NCBI RefSeq assembly: GCF_000525795.1
Contig: NZ_AOCG01000001.1
Coordinates: 1-64,000, forward strand
Reading direction: 5' to 3'
Source of the DNA: Listeria aquatica FSL S10-1188
GTDB taxonomy: Bacteria > Bacillota > Bacilli > Lactobacillales > Listeriaceae
DNA: 64,000 bases
The notes under the pieces are model-generated. The model ran no database searches and had not been told where the DNA came from. It saw only the letters and a program-made list of their open reading frames with translations. Of this stretch, positions 22,338 to 33,321 are shown in pieces. Each line of letters opens with the position of its first letter. Within the stretch, counting starts at the first letter, position 1. A program made the position numbers and the translations under genes.

Positions 22338-25300
22338 TTGATAGATGTTAATAATTTTGAGTATATGAAAATAGGGCTAGCATCTCCAGATAAAATCCGT
22401 TCTTGGTCGCATGGCGAAGTGAAAAAGCCAGAAACGATCAATTATCGTACACTTAAGCCTGAACGTGACGGTCTTTTCTGTGAACGGATTTTTGGTCCAA
22501 CAAAAGACTGGGAATGTTCTTGTGGAAAATATAAACGTGTGCGCTATAAAGGGGTTGTCTGTGACCGTTGTGGCGTAGAAGTTACAAAATCTAAAGTTCG
22601 TCGTGAACGTATGGGACACATCGAGCTTGCTGCTCCTGTATCGCATATTTGGTATTTCAAAGGAATTCCAAGTCGTATGGGTCTTGTAATGGATATGAGT
22701 CCACGTGCTCTAGAAGAAGTTATTTATTTCGCTTCTTACGTGGTTACAGAACCAGGAGATACACCACTTGAGAAGAAACAACTTCTTTCTGAAAAAGAAT
22801 ACCGTGCTTACCGTGATAAATACGGTCAAACTTTCCAAGCTGGTATGGGTGCTGAAGCCATCAAAAAAATTCTTTCGGATATCAATCTTGAAAAAGAAAC
22901 GAATGAATTGAAAGAAGAGCTCGAATCTGCGCAAGGACAACGTCGTACTCGTGCAATTCGTCGCTTAGAAGTGATGGAAGCATTCCGTAACTCTGGAAAC
23001 GATCCAAGTTGGATGATTCTTGATGTTCTTCCGGTTATTCCGCCAGAACTTCGTCCAATGGTGCAACTTGAAGGTGGCCGTTTTGCAACAAGTGACTTGA
23101 ACGATTTGTATCGTCGTGTTATCAATCGGAACAATCGTTTGAAACGTTTACTTGATCTTGGTGCTCCTACAATCATTGTGCAAAACGAAAAACGGATGCT
23201 ACAAGAAGCTGTTGACGCACTTATTGATAATGGTCGTCGTGGCCGTCCTGTAACTGGACCAGGAAATCGTCCATTAAAATCGCTTTCCCATATGCTAAAA
23301 GGGAAACAAGGCCGTTTCCGTCAAAACTTGCTCGGAAAACGGGTTGACTATTCAGGTCGTTCCGTTATCGTCGTTGGACCAAACCTTAAGATGTATCAAT
23401 GTGGTCTTCCAAAAGAAATGGCGCTTGAGCTCTTTAAGCCATTTGTGATGAAAGAACTTGTAGAACGTGGTTTGGCACACAATATTAAGAGCGCAAAACG
23501 TAAAATTGAACGTATGGCACCAGAAATTTGGGATGTGCTTGAAGAAGTTATTCGTGAACACCCAGTTCTCTTAAACCGTGCCCCTACGCTTCATAGACTT
23601 GGTATCCAAGCTTTCGAACCAACGCTTGTTGAAGGTCGTGCAATTCGTCTTCACCCGCTTGTATGTACAGCTTATAATGCCGACTTTGATGGGGACCAAA
23701 TGGCGGTTCACGTTCCGCTTTCTGCTGAAGCTCAAGCGGAAGCTCGTATTTTGATGCTAGCTGCTCAAAATATCTTGAACCCGAAAGATGGAAAACCAGT
23801 TGTTACACCTTCACAAGATATGGTACTAGGAAACTATTACTTGACGCTTGAACGTGAAAACGCAGTTGGCGAAGGAATGACTTTCAAAGACTTGAATGAA
23901 GCAAACTTAGCTTACCAAAATGGTTACGTGCATCTTCATTCACGAATTGCTGTTTATGCTGGTTCGATTCCAAATGAACGCTTTACAGATGAACAACGCA
24001 AGCAATTGCTGATTACGACTGTTGGTAAATTGATCTTTAACACTATTCTTCCAACATCGTTCCCTTATATCAATGAACCAACGAAATATAACTTGGAAAT
24101 TGAAACACCTGAGAAGTATTTTGTGGATACAACAACGGATGTGAAAGCACATATTGCTAAGCAACCACTTGTTGAACCATTCAAGAAGAAAATTCTTGGA
24201 AACATCATCGCGGAAGTCTTCAAACGATTCCATATTACGGAAACGTCGAAGATGCTTGACCGTATGAAAGACCTCGGCTTTAAGATTTCCACAAAAGCTG
24301 GGATTACGGTTGGGATTGCGGATATCTTAACGCTTAGCGAAAAAGGAGAAATCCTTGAAGAAGCGCATGATATGGTTGAAAAAATTACGAAGCAATTCCG
24401 TCGTGGTTTGATTACAGATGAAGAAAGATATGAGCGCGTTATCGGTGTTTGGAACGCAGCTAAAGATGAGATTCAAGAAAAACTGATCGACAGTTTGGAA
24501 CGTCTCAATCCAATCTTCATGATGCAAGACTCTGGAGCTCGTGGTAACATCTCGAACTTTACGCAGCTTGCTGGAATGCGTGGTTTGATGGCTGATCCAT
24601 CTGGACGTATCGTTGAACTTCCGATCACATCGAACTTCCGAGAAGGTCTAACGGTTCTTGAATACTTTATCTCGACCCATGGTGCTCGTAAAGGTCTTAC
24701 CGATACAGCCCTTAAAACAGCCGATTCTGGTTACCTTACTCGTCGTCTCGTTGATGTTGCGCAAGATGTTATCATTCGTGAAGACGACTGTGGAACTGAC
24801 CGCGGCTTGACGATCAAAGCGATTCGTGAAGGTACTGAAATCATTGAATCTCTTGAAGAGCGTCTTGAAGGTCGTTATGCACGTAAAACTGTTCGCCATC
24901 CTGAAACAGGAGAAGTTCTTGTTAAGGAAAATGAACTTATTACAGAACCTGTTGCACAAGCGATTGTGGATGCTGGGATTGAAGAAGTTTCAATTCGCTC
25001 TGCCTTCACATGTAACACGAAACATGGGGTATGTAAGAAATGTTACGGCAAAAACTTGGCAACTGGTACTGAAGTTGAAGTTGGAGAAGCAGTGGGAATT
25101 ATTGCGGCTCAGTCTATCGGGGAACCAGGAACACAGCTTACAATGCGTACGTTCCATACCGGTGGGGTTGCCGGAGACGATATCACACAAGGTCTTCCAC
25201 GTATCCAAGAAATCTTTGAAGCACGGAATCCGAAAGGTCAAGCAACCATCACTGAAGTAGCAGGTGAAGTTGTTTCGATTGAAGAAGGTCGTGACCGTGG

Positions 25301-25943
25301 TCAAGAAATCACGATTCAAGGAACTGATGATCGCCGCAGCTATACAGTTCCGTATACAGCTCGCCTGCGTGTTCAAGAAGGTTCGGTAGTTGATCGTGGT
25401 GAAGCTCTAACAGAAGGTTCGATCGATCCGAAAGCATTGATCCGTGTACGTGACGTATTGTCCGTTCAAGAATACTTGCTTGCAGAAGTACAAAAAGTTT
25501 ACCGGATGCAAGGGGTAGAAATTGGGGACAAACACGTTGAAGTTATGGTTCGTCAAATGCTTCGTAAGATTCGTGTCATGGATACAGGGGATACAGATAT
25601 TCTTCCAGGAACACTTATGGATATCCAATCCTTCACAGAAGCAAACCGTGATGCCATTATGAACGGGAATCAACCTGCAACGGGTCGCCCTGTATTACTT
25701 GGAATCACAAAAGCTTCCCTTGAAACGGATTCGTTCTTGTCAGCTGCATCCTTCCAAGAAACAACTCGTGTTCTTACAGACGCAGCGATTAAAGGCAAAC
25801 GCGATGAACTTCTTGGACTTAAAGAAAATGTTATTCTTGGTAAACTTGTCCCAGCCGGAACAGGTATTGGCCGTTACCGCAAGCTGAAATCAGAAGTTGT
25901 GGGAGCGACACAAGGAGATACAGAAGAAACAACAAATGCGTAA
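22338..25943 (+). CDS. rpoC: DNA-directed RNA polymerase subunit beta'
   Basis: 1201 residues. Zinc site [20 protein letters not shown], catalytic [12 protein letters not shown] with the Mg-binding Asp triad, bridge/trigger region [20 protein letters not shown], and second zinc site [16 protein letters not shown] start at 22338 after AGGAGGTAGGG. Confidence 0.97.
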   Translation: MIDVNNFEYMKIGLASPDKIRSWSHGEVKKPETINYRTLKPERDGLFCERIFGPTKDWECSCGKYKRVRYKGVVCDRCGVEVTKSKVRRERMGHIELAAPVSHIWYFKGIPSRMGLVMDMSPRALEEVIYFASYVVTEPGDTPLEKKQLLSEKEYRAYRDKYGQTFQAGMGAEAIKKILSDINLEKETNELKEELESAQGQRRTRAIRRLEVMEAFRNSGNDPSWMILDVLPVIPPELRPMVQLEGGRFATSDLNDLYRRVINRNNRLKRLLDLGAPTIIVQNEKRMLQEAVDALIDNGRRGRPVTGPGNRPLKSLSHMLKGKQGRFRQNLLGKRVDYSGRSVIVVGPNLKMYQCGLPKEMALELFKPFVMKELVERGLAHNIKSAKRKIERMAPEIWDVLEEVIREHPVLLNRAPTLHRLGIQAFEPTLVEGRAIRLHPLVCTAYNADFDGDQMAVHVPLSAEAQAEARILMLAAQNILNPKDGKPVVTPSQDMVLGNYYLTLERENAVGEGMTFKDLNEANLAYQNGYVHLHSRIAVYAGSIPNERFTDEQRKQLLITTVGKLIFNTILPTSFPYINEPTKYNLEIETPEKYFVDTTTDVKAHIAKQPLVEPFKKKILGNIIAEVFKRFHITETSKMLDRMKDLGFKISTKAGITVGIADILTLSEKGEILEEAHDMVEKITKQFRRGLITDEERYERVIGVWNAAKDEIQEKLIDSLERLNPIFMMQDSGARGNISNFTQLAGMRGLMADPSGRIVELPITSNFREGLTVLEYFISTHGARKGLTDTALKTADSGYLTRRLVDVAQDVIIREDDCGTDRGLTIKAIREGTEIIESLEERLEGRYARKTVRHPETGEVLVKENELITEPVAQAIVDAGIEEVSIRSAFTCNTKHGVCKKCYGKNLATGTEVEVGEAVGIIAAQSIGEPGTQLTMRTFHTGGVAGDDITQGLPRIQEIFEARNPKGQATITEVAGEVVSIEEGRDRGQEITIQGTDDRRSYTVPYTARLRVQEGSVVDRGEALTEGSIDPKALIRVRDVLSVQEYLLAEVQKVYRMQGVEIGDKHVEVMVRQMLRKIRVMDTGDTDILPGTLMDIQSFTEANRDAIMNGNQPATGRPVLLGITKASLETDSFLSAASFQETTRVLTDAAIKGKRDELLGLKENVILGKLVPAGTGIGRYRKLKSEVVGATQGDTEETTNA

Positions 25944-25961
25944 AAATAAATAGGCAAGAAA

Positions 25962-26000
25962 AAAAGTTCTCCAAGTTTTGGCTTGGAGAACTTTTTTTTT
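25962..26000. terminator. Bidirectional terminator, rpoC / L,D-transpeptidase
   Basis: AAGTTCTCCAAG / CTTGGAGAACTT with T runs on either strand. Confidence 0.92.
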
Positions 26001-27631
26001 AGTATTTAACGATTTCGTTGGTATTATTGACATTGATAATATAAGCATTGTTTCCGGTTTCTTTAAGCACACGAATCATTGCACTTTTTGGAATGGAAAC
26101 ACAGCCAGCAGTTGGTTTGCCATTATCTACGTGTAAAAAGAATGCAGAACCTGCTCCTTTTACAACTGGACTAGTATTATAATTAATGACGCGTGCATAT
26201 TGATATTGAGTTTTATAGCTCGCTAAATGTTCATCGGCACTAGAAACTTTGAATTCACGCCAAGTATTGTAATAAGCACTATTTACAGTTGAAATCCAAT
26301 AGCTTTTGTTTGTGATCTTTCTAAAAGTAGAAAGAGAGCCAGGATTACTTGTTCCAAAACTGAATCCAAGTTTATAAGAACCTTTTGGTGTATAACTCTT
26401 TGTTTCACTCGCTTTTCCAATTCCTTGTTTCCCAACATGACCATTTACAGTAAACTTAGTGTTCCAAACCCCATAGGTTTTTTCCCAATAAGTGATTGTG
26501 GCATTTGCTCCACTCCCGACAACAGTTAAAATTTGGCTTGTTTTTTTAGCTGTTGGAGAAGAGGCGATAGCTTGCTCTCCGATTCGCAAGGCACGTTTAT
26601 CCACATAGCCAATATTCTTCCCATTATAGGAAAATCTCACGTAAGTGGCACGAGAAGTTCTCTTTTCTTCTGTAACTGTAACAGCACGACTAAAATAATT
26701 ATTTGAAGTGCCTAATTTTTTATACCCCACTGTGCGATAAGGCGCTGTAAAGACACCATCATATTTACTTGAGATAACAGCATGATAATTGACGGATTTT
26801 GTAGAAAGTACCTTTTCAGGGGATACAAGCGCTCGTTTGTCCACATAGCCTATTACTTTTCCATTTTGTGAGAACTTCACGTAAGTGGCTCGTGGAGTGA
26901 TTTTTTCTTCACTCACGTCTATATATTGTGTTAAATATTTAGAGGAAAAACCTAGCTGTTTGAAGCCGTAAGTATTATAAGGGGCAGTAAAGACCCCGTC
27001 AGTTGTTGTATTGATAATGGCTCCATATTTGACTGACTTTGTTGAGCGAACAGATTCATAAAGTTTTAAACCATTTTTATCTATATACCCAATCACTTTT
27101 CCGCCAATGGAAAATTTAACATAAGTTGCACGCTCTGTTTTAATTTCTTCAAGAACTCTTACATCGCGATTTAAATAAGTTTTTGAAGAAGTTAAGCGCT
27201 TGTAATTAGCAGTTTTATAGGGACGAGTGAAAATACCATCAGTCGCCCGGGTTATTTTAGCATCATAGTTCACACTTTTAGTAGAAAGAATTTTTTCTGG
27301 TGAGCGAAGTGCACGTTTATCGATGAAGCCGACTACCTTTCCGCTGATCGAGAATTTAACGTAGGTTGCACGCTCTGTTGTTTTTTCTTCCTGCACATCT
27401 ATGTACTGTGTTAAGTATTTGGAAGACATTCCGAGAAATTTACACGCTGGAGTATTATAAGGTGTTGTATAAACTCCATCGTTTGTCGTACTGATAATAG
27501 CCCCGTAGTTTACATTTTTACTAGAAAGGATTTTTTCATTGTTACTCGTTGCATGTGCGAAAGTAGCGGGTCCGCCTATTAAGGTTAGCGTAAAAGTAAA
27601 TAATAAAATGACCCCTAAAATTTTTTTTCAT
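25999..27631 (-). CDS. Secreted YkuD-type L,D-transpeptidase with four GW-like modules
   Basis: About 543 residues. Signal peptide (KKILGVILLFTFTLTLIGG..., cleaved near AHA), then four repeats of about 80 residues, each running from a VNY-A-I start through DGVFTAPY to ATYVKF--GKVIGYIDKRAL. These match the GW cell-wall modules of InlB/Ami but with GY/GF in place of GW. The C-terminal catalytic domain has FFLHVDNGKPTAGCVSIP, the His...Gly-Cys site of the YkuD superfamily. Probable role: peptidoglycan cross-linking while bound to wall teichoic or lipoteichoic acid. The frame is broken at the run 27621-27628 just after the ATG (8 instead of 7). Confidence 0.85.
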
Positions 27632-27681
27632 TGTTGTTCCTCCTTTTCTTTATTGTACCAATTTATGAAAGGGAAGTACAA

Positions 27682-27726
27682 AAACAACTAGTAAGTAGGT
27701 CTAAGTGACTAACTTACTAGTTGTTT
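27682..27726 (-). terminator. Terminator/inverted repeat after the GH1 gene
   Basis: Fifteen-base perfect arms AAACAACTAGTAAGT / ACTTACTAGTTGTTT, between the GH1 gene and the transpeptidase gene. Confidence 0.8.
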
Positions 27727-27732
27727 AATCAA

Positions 27733-29263
<1,531 letters not shown>

Positions 29264-29346
29264 TCAAGCTGGAATTTTTCAGAAGAGAGGATTGCTAAAA
29301 TGTGATTTTTTCGTTAAACTTTAAAAAAAGAGCAATGGAGGCAACG

Positions 29347-29885
29347 ATGACTACAAAAGAGAAAATTATTGAATCCGCTATTTCTGTCATTCAAAGTGAG
29401 GGAACGGCAAACTATAGTTTAGCAAAAGTGGCTGAAAAAACAGGGATGACCAAAGCCGCTATTTTTTACTATTTTTAAAAAATAAGGCGGAACTAACGCG
29501 CTCTTTAATTAGCTATACAATTGATGCCTATGAGACAGTTTTGCAAGAAGAATATCAACTTGCAAAGGCTCACTCGATTTTTCCATTTACAGAGGCTTAT
29601 ATTATAGGAAACTTGCGTCAGCTGGATGATGAAAAGTTAGTTGGGCTTCATGCGGCACTAATTGGAACGGTTGTGTCGGGTGAAGCGATAGAGGATGATT
29701 GGAATGAAGCTTATTTGAGAGATTTTAAGCGACTTGTTCCAGAAATTGGGGAAGAGCAAGCGGAATTTGTTCGCTATACGATTGATGGAATGTGGCATGC
29801 TCGTATTCTTGGAATTCCTGAATTTGCTAGCGAAGGTAGAAAAAGTGTGGCTGAGACGCTTCTTTCCATTGTTAAGCAAAAGTGA
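29347..29885 (+). CDS. TetR-family regulator, one apparent frameshift
   Basis: About 179 residues. The HTH is seen in KEKIIESAISVIQSEGTANYSLAKVAEKTGMTKAAIFYYF, then a stop caused by the T/A runs at 29472-29482; the other frame continues NKAELTRSLISYTIDAYE and a helical ligand domain. Divergent from the GH1 gene. Target and ligand unknown. Confidence 0.8.
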
Positions 29886-29897
29886 GAAACATTTTGC

Positions 29898-29926
29898 TTG
29901 CATTTTATAAAGTTTAGAACTAAACT
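29898..29926 (+). promoter_or_regulatory. Promoter and operator of the MarR-dioxygenase pair
   Basis: TTGCAT, 17-base spacer, TAAACT. The perfect palindrome AGTTTAGAACTAAACT (29911-29926) overlaps the -10, as expected for autorepression by the MarR protein. Confidence 0.6.
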
Positions 29927-29949
29927 ATAAGCAAAGGAGGCCGATGAGA

Positions 29950-30364
29950 ATGGTAAAATCAGAGGAAAGGTTAGGTATTTTATTATGGTTCAGATTGAGC
30001 CGTTTTTATAATCAAAATATCAAAAAAAACCAATCAAAACTTAAAAGAAGCTGGAATTTCGACGGCAATGTTTGACTGCATTGCACAAATCGGCCCTGGA
30101 AATAAATTAACGCAGCAAGATCTTGGCGATAAACTAGTAGTGACAAAAGGAAATATCACCCAGTTGCTTGTCAAACTAGAAAAATTGGAACTTGTTAAGC
30201 GCGAAAAAGTGGGTCGAGAGAAGTTTATCGTTTTGACGGAAAAAGGGATCGCTTGCTATCAAGAATTTGTTCCAAAGCAAGAAGCTTTTCAGCAGGAGCA
30301 ATTCAGTCGGTTGTCGCGACCTGAACAAAAAGAACTTTTAAGACTGCTAAAAAAATTGGATTAA
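29950..30364 (+). CDS. MarR-family regulator (MhqR-like), one apparent frameshift
   Basis: About 137 residues. Winged helix: KLTQQDLGDKLVVTKGNITQ, LVKREKVGREKFIVLTEKG. The frame breaks at the 8-A run 30022-30029; seven As give KKTNQNLKEAGIS. ATG 29950 follows AGGAGG. Immediately upstream of a ring-cleaving dioxygenase, the arrangement of the quinone-responsive MhqR regulon in Bacillus. The sensing role is inferred. Confidence 0.78.
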
Positions 30365-30380
30365 GATGGAGGGATTTTAA

Positions 30381-31340
30381 ATGGAATTAAAAGGACTGCA
30401 TCACGTTTCGATTTTTACTGAAAATGCACGGAATAACTTTGACTTTTATACGAAGGTATTAGGACTTCGCTTGGTGAAAAAAACAGTGAACCAAGATGAT
30501 CCTTACACTTATCATTTATATTATGCGGATGAAATTGGGAATCCGGGAACAACGGTGACTTTTTTTGAAGTACCAGATATGGTTAAGAACCGGTTAGGGC
30601 GCAATCAAATTTCTGCGCTGGGTCTCCGCGTTCCAAACGATGAAGCCCTTCAATTTTGGAAAAACCGCTTGGATGAATTCCAAGTTTTCCATAGCCCGAT
30701 TGAAACGCGTTTCAATCGGAACACATTGCGATTGAAAGATCCAGATGGTCTATTAATTTTTCTCGTTTCGGATGAAAAGAATGAGGGCGTTCAAGGTGGG
30801 AATCCTTGGAATGAAAGTCTTGTTCCTACTGAATATGCAATTACGGGACTTGGTCCGGTCAGAATATCTGTTTTTAAAAAGGAAAGAACAGCTCAAATGC
30901 TTACAAAGATACTGGGCTTTAAAAAAGTGGGAGATTATCAAGATGCTCAGAACACTGTAACGGTCTTCCAAACGGGGGAAGGCGGAACTGGAGCGGAGGT
31001 CCATTTGGAAGAACGCTCGGATCTTCAGGAAAATAATCTTGGCGCTGGGGGGATTCATCATGTCGCTTTTCGGGTGGCAGATGATTCAGAGATGATGGAA
31101 TGGGTTGAGAAGATTTCGGATGCTAATTATCCGAATTCAGGCTTTGTAGATCGTTACTATTTCCATTCACTTTACTTCCGCGAATCAAATGGGATTTTGA
31201 TCGAGCTTGCGACAGATGGACCTGGTTTTAGAACGAATTTCGAGTTGGAACATGGGACTTATGTAGAGCTCCCACCAAAATTAGAAGCTCGCCGCGATGA
31301 AATCTTGGAACACCTTTCGCCGCTTGATACAGACCTATAA
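30381..31340 (+). CDS. VOC-family ring-cleaving dioxygenase (MhqO/MhqA-like)
   Basis: 319 residues with two glyoxalase/bleomycin-resistance repeats. Metal ligands are likely His in LKGLHHVSIFT, His in GGIHHVAFRV and Glu in NGILIELATDGPGF. Family members open hydroquinone or catechol rings and protect against quinones. Sixteen bases after the MarR gene, with its own GGAGGG. Confidence 0.88.
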   Translation: MELKGLHHVSIFTENARNNFDFYTKVLGLRLVKKTVNQDDPYTYHLYYADEIGNPGTTVTFFEVPDMVKNRLGRNQISALGLRVPNDEALQFWKNRLDEFQVFHSPIETRFNRNTLRLKDPDGLLIFLVSDEKNEGVQGGNPWNESLVPTEYAITGLGPVRISVFKKERTAQMLTKILGFKKVGDYQDAQNTVTVFQTGEGGTGAEVHLEERSDLQENNLGAGGIHHVAFRVADDSEMMEWVEKISDANYPNSGFVDRYYFHSLYFRESNGILIELATDGPGFRTNFELEHGTYVELPPKLEARRDEILEHLSPLDTDL

Positions 31341-31359
31341 TGAAAGTGGGGTTTGAGGA

Positions 31360-31388
31360 TTGACGAAAGAAGATAGGAATGATAAAAT
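31360..31388 (+). promoter_or_regulatory. Promoter of the candidate antitoxin RNA
   Basis: TTGACG, 17-base spacer, TAAAAT, with no open frame before the terminator at 31422-31455. Confidence 0.8.
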
Positions 31389-31394
31389 ACGAAC

Positions 31395-31460
31395 AAAGAA
31401 TGGACATTTTGAAAAGAATGAAAACCCCCTCGCTGCTGCAACAGCGAGGGGGTTTCATTT
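31395..31460 (+). ncRNA. Candidate antisense RNA antitoxin (RNA II-like)
   Basis: A transcript of about 65 bases from the promoter at 31360-31388 to the terminator at 31422-31455. It carries TGGACATTTTGA at 31401-31412, identical to the plus strand over the toxin start codon (31573-31584), and so complementary to the toxin mRNA ribosome-start region. Its terminator hairpin overlaps the toxin mRNA 3' end. This is the layout of RNA II in the enterococcal par/fst locus. Predicted from sequence only. Confidence 0.72.
31422..31455. terminator. Shared bidirectional terminator of the Fst-like locus
   Basis: Fourteen-base perfect arms AAACCCCCTCGCTG / CAGCGAGGGGGTTT with a six-base loop and short T runs both ways. 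Confidence 0.85.
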
Positions 31461-31483
31461 AGCTGGACATTGTCGCCTAGCTT

Positions 31484-31579
31484 TCATTTGTGTTTTTCTT
31501 TGTCCAGCATATATTTGAACCAAGCGATTCCGCATCCGGCAATAAGTGGAGCAATCAGCTCTGAAAAGAAAGTGGACAT
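31484..31579 (-). CDS. Fst-family type I toxin candidate
   Basis: 31 residues: MSTFFSELIAPLIAGCG, then IAWFKYMLDKEKHK. One transmembrane helix (about 4-23) with the family-typical (I/A)P--xG spacing (Fst has VIAPIFVGL) and a charged C-terminus after LD. AAGGAGG lies 11 bases before the ATG. The 5' leader begins with a TCGTC/GACGA stem (31609-31628). A GCTGGACA/TGTCCAGC stem covers the end of the gene (31462-31469 with 31501-31508). Overproduction of such peptides damages membranes; here activity is inferred. Confidence 0.78.
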   Translation of the reverse strand: MSTFFSELIAPLIAGCGIAWFKYMLDKEKHK

Positions 31580-31635
31580 TTTGATGATAGCCTCCTTCCT
31601 TTATAGTTTCGTCAAGAAAGGTAGACGACGGGAGT

Positions 31636-31663
31636 ATTATAGCATCTGTTTTTTTGTCGTCAA
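31636..31663 (-). promoter_or_regulatory. Toxin mRNA promoter
   Basis: On the minus strand TTGACG (31658-31663), 16-base spacer, extended -10 TGCTATAAT (TATAAT at 31636-31641). The transcript would start near 31629, at the 5' stem. Confidence 0.82.
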
Positions 31664-31792
31664 ATTGGGAAAAAGAGATTTTGGCGCTTTTGAAAAGGAG
31701 ACAAATGGGTGTAAAGCTATACCTCCTCTTTTAAATAAAAGAAAAGCATGCTAAAATGAAGCGAAATGTTTTTTTTCTAGGAGGATTTTTAG

Positions 31793-32437
31793 TTGGCATC
31801 TCAAAGTTTAAGGTTTTATTTTGTTAGACATGGTAAGACGGAGTGGAATTTATCTGGGCAGATGCAAGGCTGGGGCGATTCTCCTCTTGTTACTGAGGGG
31901 AAGAATGGCGCGATTGCTGTAGGCGAGGCGTTGCGTAATGTCAAGTTTAGAAATGCTTATGTGAGTCCAAGTAAACGGACGCAAGAAACGGCAAAATATA
32001 TTATCGGGTCACGAAAGATTCCTGTTCAGTTAATGGACGATTTTCGAGAAATGGGTTTTGGTTCTTGGGAAGGGGAATATATTAGTGATCTCGATGTGCG
32101 CTTCAAAGAGTCTCGCACGGAAATGCTTACTAGTCCGGCAACTTTTGATGCGCGAGAAAATGGCGGAGAAACGTTTTATGAATTAGAAGAACGCGTTTTG
32201 CGAGGCGTAGAACAAATCATCCAGCAGGAGAAAAAGGGCGGAAATGTCTTGGTTGTTTCACATGGCATGGCGCTAACGCTTCTTTTATACTTACTTTCTG
32301 GTGGTGAAATGAGTGACCATAGAACGAAAGGAACACGGATTTTGAATACAAGTATTAGTGTTGTTGAGTACCAAGAGGGTAAGTTTAACATTTTGGATTT
32401 AAATAACACGGATCATTTGGATTCAGTTCGGGTTTAA
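31793..32437 (+). CDS. Histidine phosphatase family protein
   Basis: 214 residues of the phosphoglycerate mutase-like superfamily. Catalytic RHG motif FYFVRHGKTEWN, second Arg in SPSKRTQETA, and late His in VVSHGMALTLLLYLL. Cofactor-dependent phosphatase; substrate unknown. TTG start behind AGGAGG. Confidence 0.88.
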   Translation: MASQSLRFYFVRHGKTEWNLSGQMQGWGDSPLVTEGKNGAIAVGEALRNVKFRNAYVSPSKRTQETAKYIIGSRKIPVQLMDDFREMGFGSWEGEYISDLDVRFKESRTEMLTSPATFDARENGGETFYELEERVLRGVEQIIQQEKKGGNVLVVSHGMALTLLLYLLSGGEMSDHRTKGTRILNTSISVVEYQEGKFNILDLNNTDHLDSVRV

Positions 32438-32467
32438 AAAGGTATCGAAAGGTACCTTTCTTTTTTT
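32436..32467 (+). terminator. Terminator after the histidine phosphatase gene
   Basis: AAAGGTATC, GAAA loop, GGTACCTTT, then T run. It contains a GGTACC core like the downstream operators. Confidence 0.75.
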
Positions 32468-32468
32468 A

Positions 32469-32516
32469 TTGACATTTTAATCAGGTACCTTTATAATATT
32501 TTTGTAAGGTACCTTT
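32469..32516 (+). promoter_or_regulatory. Promoter with duplicated GGTACC operators
   Basis: TTGACA, 17 bases, TATAAT (32469-32497). AGGTACCTTT overlaps spacer and -10 (32483-32492) and AAGGTACCTTT lies just after the start point (32506-32516), centres 24 bases apart. Probable autoregulation by the following MarR protein. Confidence 0.7.
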
Positions 32517-32542
32517 CTATTAAATTCATTGGAGGAATCATA

Positions 32543-33143
32543 ATGGAAAATCAAGATTTGATGAAACAGTTTTTGAAGGTCGATAAAATGATGCATCGCT
32601 ATCAAGGAATGCGGATGCAGCAATTTGGTCCGATGGGAAACCCTTACCGGGGACAAGGGCGTGTCCTTGCGCTTCTTAAAATGCAACCTGAAATCACACA
32701 AAAAAAAATTGGGCTTTTTGCTCGATATGAGAACGCAGTCGCTTGGTGAATTGCTTTCGAAGCTTGAAAAACAAGAGCTCATCACACGTGAACCATCTGC
32801 AGAGGATCGTCGTGTGATGAATGTGAAACTCACTGAAAGCGGCAAAGAGCGTGCGGAAGAAATGAACCAAACTGATCAGCAGTCTGGAGAGCTATTTGAC
32901 TGTCTTTCAGGTGAGGAAAAGGAAAAGCTAGCGGAATTACTCAATAAAGTATCTGGTCATCTTGAAGAATTACATCAAGAACAAATGAAAAACTTTGCTG
33001 AATTTGATGGTCCAAGTCGAGAAATGCCGTTCGGATTTGGTGGTGGAATGGACCGTTCTAAAGCGGATTTACATGAATGGAAGAACATGCATCGCAGACA
33101 TCGGCATTTTGGATTCGGTGGCTTTCACAGAGATTTTGAATAA
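32543..33143 (+). CDS. MarR-family regulator with Gly/Phe/His-rich tail, one apparent frameshift
   Basis: About 199 residues. Winged HTH: GQGRVLALLKMQPEITQKK, LGFLLDMRTQSLGELLSKLE, LITREPSAEDRRVMNVKLTE. A helical region follows, then an unusual tail with FGFGGGMDRSKADLHEWKNM and HRRHRHFGFGG. The frame breaks at the 9-A run 32700-32708. The His-rich end could bind metal, but that is a guess. No transporter is adjacent. Confidence 0.82.
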
Positions 33144-33162
33144 GTTCATAAAATGCTAAGCT

Positions 33163-33208
33163 AAAAAAGCAGCGAAACAAGATCGTTTATTTTGTTTCGC
33201 TGCTTTTT
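33163..33208 (+). terminator. Terminator after the MarR gene
   Basis: AAAAGCAGCGAAACAA / TTGTTTCGCTGCTTTT with T run. Confidence 0.9.
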
Positions 33209-33321
33209 GTCTGAAAATAGCTTATAATGATTGTATAGATAAGGTGTAAGTAGAATTTATTTGCGCTTTATCTATCTTTTTATATCAAGCAATTTATAAT
33301 CGACCAAATAAGGAGAAAATC

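Larger units (their letters stand above)
31341..31792. other. Intergenic region holding an Fst-like toxin/antisense RNA locus
   Basis: No long gene. Two facing promoters, a shared terminator and a 31-codon frame are listed separately. Confidence 0.8.

Noticed and set aside
27682..27726. Inverted repeat as an insertion sequence end
   Set aside because: No transposase nearby; position after a gene and short loop fit a terminator.
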